Origin: an uncultured Chloroflexota bacterium
GTDB lineage: Bacteria; Chloroflexota; UBA11872
DNA: 64,000 nucleotides
Assembly: GCA_958296175.1 (NCBI GenBank)
Contig: OY282448.1
Span: 372,001 to 436,000 of the forward strand
Reading direction: 5' to 3'
The position numbers were made by a program, and so were the translations under genes. Shown here one piece after another: positions 35,801-43,812 of this stretch; the stretch's first letter is position 1, and each line of letters begins with the position of its first letter. The notes beneath the pieces were generated by a model. It was not told the origin of the DNA and ran no database searches. It saw only the letters and a list, made by a program, of their open reading frames with translations.

Positions 35801-36117
35801 CGGCTGACTTTAACACACGTCCGCGCATGCGCTGAAACGATCCCTCGAACTTGGATGCAGGCAAGCGGCGCCGACGTTTATCGCGCCGTGCAGACTCGAC
35901 CGGCGCCGCTGCGTTGGAGGCGCGTGAACCATCCGCGCGGCGGCTAGGCCGTGCAGGGCAAAACCCAGCATCGTGTCCGACCGCGCGGGTGTTGCGGCGA
36001 AACGGCTGGCCCTGCATGGGGTATCCTGCGTTTTCCTCACATGGCGCAAGGATTCGTATCGGTTGTGCTGGACGCGGGTCGACGGACATTGCTGTGTACC
36101 TGGCGGCGGGGCGCGCC
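35801..36117. other. Divergent intergenic region, 317 bp
   Basis: Lies between the divergent methyltransferase and glycosyltransferase genes, so it should hold two promoters. Visible: an imperfect inverted repeat GCCGTGCAGGGC (from about 35948) and GCCCTGCATGG (from about 36010), and a TATCCT box (about 36022). No gene is supported. Confidence 0.5.
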
Positions 36118-37344
36118 ATGACCGCGGACCCGTCCACCCGACGCGGGCGGGACGGCGCGCCGGGCGGCAGGGCGCGCGGGGGCGCGGCACCGCGCCTGGT
36201 TGGATTCATGAACGCCTTCTCCGACGGCATGAGCGGCGGCGACGCCTGCTTCATCGAAACCGCGCGCCGTCTGGAGGCCTGGGACCTCGTCGTGGTCACG
36301 TCGGCGCTGGGCCGCCGCGCCGCCGAGCGCCGCGGCCTGCGGGCGGCCTACTGGCTGACCAGCCGCGAGCGCCAGTTCCGCCGCGTGAGCTGGACGTACC
36401 TCCGACGCACGCTCCGCTCGCTGGCGCTGCTCGGCAAGCTGCGCCCCGGCGACCTGGTCTATGCGTCGTCGGATTGCCTGCCCGACACGCTGCCCGCGTT
36501 TCTGGCGCGCGCGCTGGTTCCCCGCACCCGCTGGGTGCAGCGCGCCTATCACGTCATCCCGGCGCAGCGCCGTCGTTCGCATCTGGCGCAAAAAGCCAGC
36601 CTGGCCCTGATTCGGCGGCGCTGCGACCTGGTCGTGACGAGCAGCGCCCGCATGCGCGGCCAGCTGGCGGAGCGCGGCGTGCCTCTCGATCGGATTCGCC
36701 TGAACTATCCCGGCATCGACCTGGAGCTGTATGCGGCGGCGCGCGCGGCGCCGCCCGCGTTCGACGCGGTCGTCCTGGGGCGGGTGCACCCATCCAAGGG
36801 CGTCCTGGACCTCGTCGACATCTGGTCGCGCGTCGTGCGGCGGCGGCCGGCGGCTCGCCTGGGCGTGGTTGGCCGCGGCGCGCCGCCGGTGGTGCGGGAC
36901 CTGAAACACCGCCTGCGCGCCGCCGGGCTGGAGCGCGCCGTCGAGCTGCTGGGGTTTCTGGACGACGCCGCGGCCCGCCGGGTCGTGGCCGGGAGCCGCC
37001 TGCTGGTGTCGCCAAGCCGCGAAGAGGGGTTCGGCATGGCTGTGCTGGAGGCCCTGGCGTCGGGCACGCCGGCCGTGGTCTGGGACCTGCCGACCTACCG
37101 TGAGGCGTTCCCCCAGGGGCTGGTGCGCGTGCCGCAGGGCGACGCGGCCGCATTTGCGGCGGCCATCGAGCGGCTGCTGGCCGACGAGGACGCCCGCCAG
37201 GCGCTGGCGAAACACGGACGCGCGGCGGCGCGCGGCTACAGCTGGGAACGCGCGGCGCAGCGCGAATCGCAGCTCCTCGCCGCCGTCGCGGCCGCGCCCG
37301 CGGGCAACCGCGCAAACGGCGTCGACACCGGGTTTCCCGCATGA
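36118..37344 (+). CDS. Family 4 glycosyltransferase (GT-B)
   Basis: 408 residues. The C-terminal Rossmann domain has VVLGRVHPSKGVLDLV near 220-235 and the E-x7-E motif REEGFGMAVLE with E303 and E311, which binds the nucleotide sugar. The N-terminal acceptor domain has NAFSDGMSGGD. Cytosolic, retaining transferase that adds a sugar to the growing lipid-linked glycan. The ATG at 36118 is the most upstream reasonable start; ATG 36208 is also possible. The stop overlaps the next gene (ATGA). Confidence 0.88.
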   Translation: MTADPSTRRGRDGAPGGRARGGAAPRLVGFMNAFSDGMSGGDACFIETARRLEAWDLVVVTSALGRRAAERRGLRAAYWLTSRERQFRRVSWTYLRRTLRSLALLGKLRPGDLVYASSDCLPDTLPAFLARALVPRTRWVQRAYHVIPAQRRRSHLAQKASLALIRRRCDLVVTSSARMRGQLAERGVPLDRIRLNYPGIDLELYAAARAAPPAFDAVVLGRVHPSKGVLDLVDIWSRVVRRRPAARLGVVGRGAPPVVRDLKHRLRAAGLERAVELLGFLDDAAARRVVAGSRLLVSPSREEGFGMAVLEALASGTPAVVWDLPTYREAFPQGLVRVPQGDAAAFAAAIERLLADEDARQALAKHGRAAARGYSWERAAQRESQLLAAVAAAPAGNRANGVDTGFPA

Positions 37345-38378
37345 GCGCACGCCGCAGGCCCGCCGGGGACCGACCGGCGCTGAGCGTGCTGCTTCCCACC
37401 TACAACCGCGCCGACTTGCTCGAAACCACGCTCGACCGGGTGCTGCGCCAGTCGTTCACGGACTACGAGGTCGTCGTGTCGGACGATTGCTCGACCGACG
37501 ACACGCGGGAGGCCGCGCTGCGGTTTGGCGATGCGCGCATCCGCTATCACCGAACTCCTCGCAACCTGGGCTATGGGCGCAACCTGGCGTTCGGCGCCGC
37601 GCACGTGCGAGGCGAGTTTCTCTTCTTGCTGGGCCACGACGACCTGCTGCTGCCAGGAGCGTTCGAGCGCACGCACGCGGCGTTTCAGCACGGGTCCCGC
37701 ATCACCGTGGTGACGCGGCCGTACTACTGGTTCCAGAACGACGAGCGCCGCCCCGTACGCCGCGTCGCGCCGTTCGACCCCCGCCAGGACGCGGTGCTGT
37801 CGATCCAGGGTGGGCGCGGGCACGTGCACGCGCTCTTCCGCTCGGCTGGCCAGCTCTCGGGGCTGGCGCTGCGCCGCTCGGCCATGCGGCGGGAGTTCCA
37901 CCACCACATCTTCACGGCGCACGTGTATCCGTTTGCGGACGCGCTCACCCGCGGCGACGCCGTGTTCCTGAAGGACTTCACGGTGGCCGTGCGGATCGAA
38001 AGCAGCATGACGCGCCACCGCGCAGCGATCTACGAGCCTTCGCCCACGCTCACCTGGATGCAGCTGTTCGACTCGGTGTATGCCTACCCCGCGTTTGCCG
38101 ACGCCCGACGGTACGGGCGAGAACTCATGCTGGCCCACAACGCGGAGGGGGTGGTGCAGATTCGCGCCACCGCGGGGCTGCGGGCCGCGCTGCGTGAACT
38201 GGCCATCATGCTGCGGCTGCGGCCGCGCAACGCGCTGGCGCTGCGGTTCTGGTTCTACGCGGTCCTTTGTTCGTTCCTGCCCGGCCGCGCTCTGGTGCGG
38301 CTGGCCGCGGCCTACAAGCGCCGCGTGCTGGCGCGCGGCGCCGGGCGGGTCCCGCTGCAGTCCAGACCCCCAGGATGA
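37341..38378 (+). CDS. Family 2 glycosyltransferase
   Basis: 345 residues. SVLLPTYNRADLL (15-27), DDCSTDD (48-54) and GHDD (98-101) are the nucleotide-sugar and metal-binding elements of a GT-A inverting enzyme. A moderately hydrophobic C-terminal stretch (about 285-325) may contact the membrane. It overlaps both neighbours by ATGA, so GT4, GT2 and the methyltransferase are made together. Confidence 0.88.
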   Translation: MSARRRPAGDRPALSVLLPTYNRADLLETTLDRVLRQSFTDYEVVVSDDCSTDDTREAALRFGDARIRYHRTPRNLGYGRNLAFGAAHVRGEFLFLLGHDDLLLPGAFERTHAAFQHGSRITVVTRPYYWFQNDERRPVRRVAPFDPRQDAVLSIQGGRGHVHALFRSAGQLSGLALRRSAMRREFHHHIFTAHVYPFADALTRGDAVFLKDFTVAVRIESSMTRHRAAIYEPSPTLTWMQLFDSVYAYPAFADARRYGRELMLAHNAEGVVQIRATAGLRAALRELAIMLRLRPRNALALRFWFYAVLCSFLPGRALVRLAAAYKRRVLARGAGRVPLQSRPPG

Positions 38379-39118
38379 TGGGGTTCCGCGAGCTGTTCGA
38401 GGCGGCGTACCGCCACCCCTGGTCCGCGGCCTTGTTCCACACCCGGGTGCACGGTCTGCAGCGCTATCTGGCTGACTGCGACCGCGTGCTGGACCTTGGC
38501 TGCGGCGCATCGTCACCCTTGCCGTGGTGCGGCGCGGCCTGGTCGGTCGGCATCGACGTCTACCGCCCGTCGCTCTACGCCTCGGCGCAGGCGCGCCTCC
38601 ACACCGAATACGTGCTGGGCGACGTTTCCAATCTCCCGTTCGGGTCCCGCACCTTCGACGCTGTTATCTTGATCGACGTCCTCGAACATCTCGAGCGCGG
38701 AGCCGCAGCTTCATTGCTGCGCCGGGCGGCCGAACTCGCGCGCCGGCGAGTGATCGTAACTACGCCGAACGGATTTCTCCCGCAGCGCGACCTCAAAGGG
38801 AACCCCTGGCAGCGCCATCGATCTGGATGGACCGTCACCGACATGCGGCGGCTCGGCTACCGCGCGCACGGCTTGGCGGGATTGAAGCTTCTTCGCAGCG
38901 AGAACACGGCCAACGACCCGCAGGCGCCGGATGCTATCTATGGAACGATACGCTGGCGGCCGCGGCGGCTATGGCTCTTGATATCCGCCCTGAGTCAAAT
39001 CGTCACCTGGTACGTTCCGCGCGCAAGCTTCGAAGTTTTTTACGTGCTGGACCTGCATCCCAGAACGGGCGGAAACGGTGGTTTGCGGCAATCCCGCGCA
39101 GGTGAACCCCGCGGATGA
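38375..39118 (+). CDS. Class I SAM-dependent methyltransferase
   Basis: 247 residues, starting ATGATG at the GT2 stop. Motif I VLDLGCGAS (38-46), VGIDVYRPS, GDVSNLPF and ILIDVLEHLE are the standard family-11 blocks. Its distal half is lower in GC than its start. The stop overlaps the second giant membrane-protein gene. Likely methylates a sugar or lipid-linked intermediate. Confidence 0.88.
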   Translation: MMGFRELFEAAYRHPWSAALFHTRVHGLQRYLADCDRVLDLGCGASSPLPWCGAAWSVGIDVYRPSLYASAQARLHTEYVLGDVSNLPFGSRTFDAVILIDVLEHLERGAAASLLRRAAELARRRVIVTTPNGFLPQRDLKGNPWQRHRSGWTVTDMRRLGYRAHGLAGLKLLRSENTANDPQAPDAIYGTIRWRPRRLWLLISALSQIVTWYVPRASFEVFYVLDLHPRTGGNGGLRQSRAGEPRG

Positions 39119-41244
39119 CCCCGGGCCCAGCGGCGCGCGGCGGCCGGATGCGGGACGCGCTTCGCAGACCCGCCGCGCTGACGTGGGATTGGCCCTGGGT
39201 TGCGCTTGGCGTACTCGTCACGCTGGCGGCGTCGTGGCGCGTGGTTTCGACCCCGGGGGAGCTCGTGCAGGGCGACCTCGAATATCCATTCGCCAACGAG
39301 TTCTGGACTCGTCCGTATACCAGCGGCTGGGACACGTCGTACGGCAGCACGCTCGTCAACATTCAGCGCACGTTTACCTACGCGCCCTGGGGCCTCGCCG
39401 CGCAAGCGTTCGACCTGTCCACCGAGGCGGCCAGCAAATTTCACTGGCTGAGCTGGCAGCTGCTGGCGGTCGCCGCCGGGTACGCCGGCGCACGCCTGTT
39501 GCTCGGCGCGCAGATTCGCGCCCGGCATCCGGTGGCCGTGCGCGCCGGCCTGCTGCTGGCGGGGCTGTTCTGGGCGCTCAACCCCTGGGCGCTGGCGCGC
39601 TGGGAACAGCTGGGCGTGCACGTGAGCGCGGTGCTGCTGCCGCTGCTCATGGGCCTGGTCGTGTCGGCGGCGCGCGCGGAGACGGCGCGCGCACGCGCGC
39701 ACCGCGCCCTGGCCGCCGCCGCAACGCTGGCGTTCGCCGTCTCGACCTCGCCGCACTACATGGCGATCGGCGCTCTCTTGGCCCTGGGGTGGTTCGTGGT
39801 CGCCGTAACCACGGCGCGCGCCGACCGACGTTCGGCAGCGACGACGGCGGTAGTGTTCGCGGGCGGCTATGCCGTATTTGCCGCCTTCACGCTGGTTCCA
39901 TTCGCTGCGGCGCTCGTCGGCGGCTCCCCCGCGGCGCCCGGATACCTGGACAGCCTCCAAGAGACACCATCGTTCGAAAACCGGCACTCGATCCTCGACA
40001 CCCTGGCGCTGACGGGCCACCATTTCTTCGGGCCGTACCTCAAGCCGGCGGCAGCGGCGCTGCCAGGCTGGCACGCCGCCGCCCTGCTGCCAGCAGCCTT
40101 GGTCGCGTATGCCCTCTGGCGTCAGCCCGGTCAGCGCCGCATGCTGGCGTACGCCGCCGCCGCAGGCGGCGTGACGGCGCTGGTGCAAATCGCCAGCCGC
40201 CTCGACGCGACGAGCGCGGCGTATCAGCACGTCGTCTTTAACGTGCCCTTTGGATGGGTGCTCAGGGAGCCGAACAAATTCTCGGGAGTGCTTGCAGTCG
40301 CGTACCTCCCTGGCATCGCGCTCGCGCCGGCGGCGTTCGCCCGCGACGCGCCCCCCCGCCTCCCAGCCATTGGCGCCGTCCAGACGGCTGCGCTGGGGAT
40401 CGTGCTGGCCGCATTTATGCTGCCCGGCATCGGTCGTATGATGTGGGACACGCATGGAATTAGTCTCGTGCCGGAGCGCTTCCCCGCGTCGTTCCACTCG
40501 CTGCCGGCAGAGATCGATCGACGCAATGCGCAGGGCGCATCGCGGACGTTTCTGGCCTTATGGGATTTGCGCCTTCCGTCCTGGTCGTCCAACCGCGTTC
40601 TGGGCAATCTGGAGGGTCTCGCCGTCACCACGCCGTACGCGGCGTCAGGGAACTCGGCTGTTGGCGCTCGCCTCAGGGTGCTGCTGGAGCGCGACCCCGC
40701 ACACGCGGTCGACGTCGCGCGGGCGCAGGGCGTTGCGCGCGTGCTGGTCGCCACGGGGACGCCTCGCGGCCAGGCCACCGCCCGGCGTCTGCGGCAGACC
40801 GAGGGGTTCGAGCCCGAGATCGGCGCCGACTATTACGAAGTTTTTCGAACCGTCGACGCCGCGTATCCCTGGGTTTACGAGCACGGCCCGGCGGGACCAG
40901 TCGAACTTCCCTGGAAGCACGACGGGATGCATCGGCTCGTGATCGACGTTCCTGACGATCCCCCTGCAGGACACGGCGAACGTGTCGTCGCCACGCAAGA
41001 GTTCTGGGACCCGATGTGGACGGCCGACCTGCCCGGTCACGCCGCCAGCGTGGAGCCGTCCGAGCACGGGCTGCTGCGCGTGCGGCTCGGGCCTGGAAGC
41101 TCCGGGCGGCTGGTGCTCGAATTCGGCCTGCATCGCGCGCTCGCCGCGGGCCACGCAATCACGTGGGCGGGTCTGGCAGCCTGGGCCGCATGGCTGGCCT
41201 GGCCGCGGTTGTCGCGGCTGCGGCCGGCCTGGGGCCGCTCGTGA
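39115..41244 (+). CDS. Giant GT-C-like membrane protein 2
   Basis: 709 residues with about 12 membrane helices in residues 20-450, a soluble extracytoplasmic portion (about 455-670) and a final helix. The first external loop carries GDLEYP (53-58), and a conserved REPNKF lies at 384-389. Both occur at nearly the same positions in the protein at 43.8 kb (RDLYP 54-58, REPDR 380-384) and, less exactly, in the one at 30.1 kb. Probably a polyprenyl-phosphate-sugar-dependent transferase acting outside the membrane. ATGA overlap upstream and GTGA overlap with the partner gene downstream. Confidence 0.74.
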   Translation: MTPGPAARGGRMRDALRRPAALTWDWPWVALGVLVTLAASWRVVSTPGELVQGDLEYPFANEFWTRPYTSGWDTSYGSTLVNIQRTFTYAPWGLAAQAFDLSTEAASKFHWLSWQLLAVAAGYAGARLLLGAQIRARHPVAVRAGLLLAGLFWALNPWALARWEQLGVHVSAVLLPLLMGLVVSAARAETARARAHRALAAAATLAFAVSTSPHYMAIGALLALGWFVVAVTTARADRRSAATTAVVFAGGYAVFAAFTLVPFAAALVGGSPAAPGYLDSLQETPSFENRHSILDTLALTGHHFFGPYLKPAAAALPGWHAAALLPAALVAYALWRQPGQRRMLAYAAAAGGVTALVQIASRLDATSAAYQHVVFNVPFGWVLREPNKFSGVLAVAYLPGIALAPAAFARDAPPRLPAIGAVQTAALGIVLAAFMLPGIGRMMWDTHGISLVPERFPASFHSLPAEIDRRNAQGASRTFLALWDLRLPSWSSNRVLGNLEGLAVTTPYAASGNSAVGARLRVLLERDPAHAVDVARAQGVARVLVATGTPRGQATARRLRQTEGFEPEIGADYYEVFRTVDAAYPWVYEHGPAGPVELPWKHDGMHRLVIDVPDDPPAGHGERVVATQEFWDPMWTADLPGHAASVEPSEHGLLRVRLGPGSSGRLVLEFGLHRALAAGHAITWAGLAAWAAWLAWPRLSRLRPAWGRS

Positions 41245-41960
41245 GAATCGCTCCCTGGATGATCGGCGCACTGCTGGCGCTTGCCCTGGCCGCGGGGATA
41301 GGGCTGACGTGGAAGCCGCTGGTCGCCGCTCGAAACCCGGTCACGCCCAACTTTGCGTTCGGACCGGTGCCGGGAGCCGTCACGCAGTCCGTCGATTTTC
41401 CCGGCGGCCCGCTGGACACCGTGACGCTCTGGACGAGGAGCGGCGGCGCGCACGGGGTCGGCGAGGTGCACGTGCTCCAGTCGGCGGATGGGCCGCCGCT
41501 GCGGTCGGCGCGCGTTCAGGCCAGTCCAGGCGCCGACCTGCAGGCAACCGACGCGGCCTTCGATCCAATCGACCTGCCCGCAGGCCCGCTGCTCCTGCGC
41601 ATCGTGGTTCCAGAGCACAGCGAAGCGCCGTTGTACGTGGGCGCCACGATCGGCGATGCGTACCGAGGAGGAGCGCTCGTGGACGCCAGCGGCCAGGGAA
41701 CGCCGGGCGTCGATCTTGCGTTCGCCGCCAGCGGCCGCGCGGGCCCGCTGAATCGCCTGCGAGCGCAGGCGCGCAGCGGCCTGGCCTATCTGGCGGTCGG
41801 ACTCACGGCGGCGCTGGTGGCAGGCTCGGCCATTGGAACGGCGGCGTGGTCGGCGCTGGCGCGCGAGCGTTATGGACGCCCGGCCGCCATCGCCGCGGGC
41901 ACGGGCGCATTCGCCGCCGCGGCGCTAGGGTTGCTGCATGGACCGAGTGTTCTTGCATGA
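41241..41960 (+). CDS. Membrane-anchored partner protein 2
   Basis: 239 residues, GTG start overlapping the upstream stop. N-terminal helix (about 6-24), then NFAFGPVPGAVTQSVDF (about 38-54), a beta-rich external domain to about residue 170, and two C-terminal helices. It shares this order and the FGPV segment with the protein encoded at 43.1 kb and, less exactly, with those at 33.7 and 21.0 kb. Unknown function; probably a subunit or accessory of its giant neighbour. Confidence 0.7.
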   Translation: MRIAPWMIGALLALALAAGIGLTWKPLVAARNPVTPNFAFGPVPGAVTQSVDFPGGPLDTVTLWTRSGGAHGVGEVHVLQSADGPPLRSARVQASPGADLQATDAAFDPIDLPAGPLLLRIVVPEHSEAPLYVGATIGDAYRGGALVDASGQGTPGVDLAFAASGRAGPLNRLRAQARSGLAYLAVGLTAALVAGSAIGTAAWSALARERYGRPAAIAAGTGAFAAAALGLLHGPSVLA

Positions 41961-42002
41961 ACGTTCGCGCCGTGCGCCCCAGAGATCGACCCGCAGCCCG
42001 CC

Positions 42003-43010
42003 ATGGATAGCCCTCGGATATCGATCGTTATCCCCACGCTCAATTGTGCGCGCGATCTCGAGGCCGCGCTGCGATCCATTCGCGCGCAGCACTACCCGTC
42101 GGACCGGGTGGAAATCATCGTTGCCGACGGCGGCTCGACCGACGATACGCGGCAGACGGCGGCGGCCTGGGGATGCGTCGTCGTCGACAACGAGCGCATC
42201 ACCGGCGAGGCCGGCAAGGCCGCGGGGCTTGCTCGGGCATCGCACGAGATCGTTGGATTCGTGGACTCGGACAACGAACTGACGTCGCCCGCGTTGCTGC
42301 GCGCGGCGGCCGCGGCCTTGGCCGACCCACAGATCGAAGCCGCCGAGCCGGTGCGGTTCGACGCCAGCGAGGGGATGAGCGCGCTCAACCGCTATTTTGC
42401 GCTGCTGGGAATGAACGACCCGCTGGTCTTGTTCCTCGGCGCCTACGATCGCACCTGTCTGGTTACAGGGAAGTGGACCGGCATGGAGCACGTAACCTGC
42501 GGCGAATCCGAAACGCACTGGAAGATTCGCTTCCACCGCACGCAGTTGCCAACCATGGGCGCCAACGGATTTTTCACGCGGCGGCGCACCGCCTTGTCCG
42601 CCGTTCGCGGCGGCTACCTGTTCGACGTGGACATCCTCCACGCGAACGAGTCCGAGCCGTTCGTCTGCGTGGCAAAGCTGAAGCTGGGAATTGCGCACCA
42701 CTATGCGAAGTCGCTGCGTCACTTTGCGCAGAAGCAGCAGCGGCGCGCCGAGGACTTTTTCTATTTCAGCGCACAGGGCATGCGCACGGGCGCGCCGCGG
42801 CTGCGCGGCGTGCTGGTCTTCACGGCAGCCACGCTCACGGTCGTTCCCTTGCTGCTACAGGCGCTGCGCGGGTGGATGCGCCGCCCCGACCGCGCCTGGC
42901 TCTACCACGTGCCCGCCTGCTGGCTCACCCTCGTCACCTACGGCGCCGCAACGCTGCGGCGCACGTTCACGTCAGGCCGGCCCCACAGCCGCGCCGGATG
43001 GGGCCGCTAA
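42003..43010 (+). CDS. Family 2 glycosyltransferase
   Basis: 335 residues. ISIVIPTLNCARDLE (6-20), ADGGSTDD (41-48) and the metal-binding DSDNE (88-92) define the GT-A core. Two hydrophobic segments close to the C-terminus (about 268-285 and 298-312) suggest membrane attachment. It lies 42 bp after partner protein 2 and converges with partner protein 3. Sugar specificity unknown. Confidence 0.88.
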   Translation: MDSPRISIVIPTLNCARDLEAALRSIRAQHYPSDRVEIIVADGGSTDDTRQTAAAWGCVVVDNERITGEAGKAAGLARASHEIVGFVDSDNELTSPALLRAAAAALADPQIEAAEPVRFDASEGMSALNRYFALLGMNDPLVLFLGAYDRTCLVTGKWTGMEHVTCGESETHWKIRFHRTQLPTMGANGFFTRRRTALSAVRGGYLFDVDILHANESEPFVCVAKLKLGIAHHYAKSLRHFAQKQQRRAEDFFYFSAQGMRTGAPRLRGVLVFTAATLTVVPLLLQALRGWMRRPDRAWLYHVPACWLTLVTYGAATLRRTFTSGRPHSRAGWGR

Positions 43011-43057
43011 GCGCCGCGGCGCCGGCCGCGGGCGCCGCGCCCCGCCGATTGGTTTCC

Positions 43058-43807
43058 CTACCCCAACCAGGGCGCCAACCCCTCGAACCCGGCCCGCAGC
43101 AGCATGGCGCCGCCCGCCGCCGCCAGCACGTGCAGCAACAGCGCCGCCAGGCGGGAGCGCGGCCCGGCCAGGCGCCGAATCCCCACGTGCGCAAGACCCG
43201 CCAGCACCGCCGCGGTTGCGACCGCAAACATCGCGCCCGGCGCGTGCGCGCGCAGCAGCTCCATGCCCAGCGACGCGGGCGTGACTCTCCGCCACGCCCG
43301 CATGACCAGGTCGACGCCGCCCGCGCCAGCATCGCCACGGGCCGAGGCGGTCCCTTGGGGATACGGGTCGGTCCGATTCGCGTGCAGGATCAGCGGGGTT
43401 GGCGACCCGCTCGGGTTGACGATCTGGACCCAAAGCCGCCGGCCGCTCGTATCCACCGCACCCGGGATACGGGCGTGAATCCAGCCGTCGGCGGCGACCG
43501 GCTGCTGGACCTCGAACAGCAATGGCGCTGCGGCATCGTCGGCGTCGCGAATCCGCACGAACACGATGTCGGGCCAGGGGCGCACCGCGCGCACTTCCAG
43601 GCCGCGCAGCGGCAACGACGGCGCGGCAAACGTCTGTTCCAGGCTCTCCCCGGCGAAGACTGGGCCAAAGGCCAGGTTCGACTCATAGGTCGGAAACGCC
43701 GGCCACTCGCGTTCGGCGCGAGCCAGCGCCAGCGCCGCGGCCAGGGCCAGGACTACACTCACGGCCGCCAGACCGCCGGGCGCTATTCGCGATCGCAGCG
43801 TCTTCAT
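43058..43807 (-). CDS. Membrane-anchored partner protein 3
   Basis: 249 residues. N-terminal helix (about 10-30), YESNLAFGPVFAGESLEQTF (about 40-59), a beta-rich external domain to about residue 165, and two C-terminal helices. Very like the partner at 41.2 kb in order and spacing. It is the only partner encoded on the opposite strand: its ATG (43805-43807) lies 5 bp from the GTG of giant protein 3. The pair is thus divergent rather than co-transcribed. Confidence 0.7.
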   Translation of the reverse strand: MKTLRSRIAPGGLAAVSVVLALAAALALARAEREWPAFPTYESNLAFGPVFAGESLEQTFAAPSLPLRGLEVRAVRPWPDIVFVRIRDADDAAAPLLFEVQQPVAADGWIHARIPGAVDTSGRRLWVQIVNPSGSPTPLILHANRTDPYPQGTASARGDAGAGGVDLVMRAWRRVTPASLGMELLRAHAPGAMFAVATAAVLAGLAHVGIRRLAGPRSRLAALLLHVLAAAGGAMLLRAGFEGLAPWLG

Positions 43808-43812
43808 CGGCC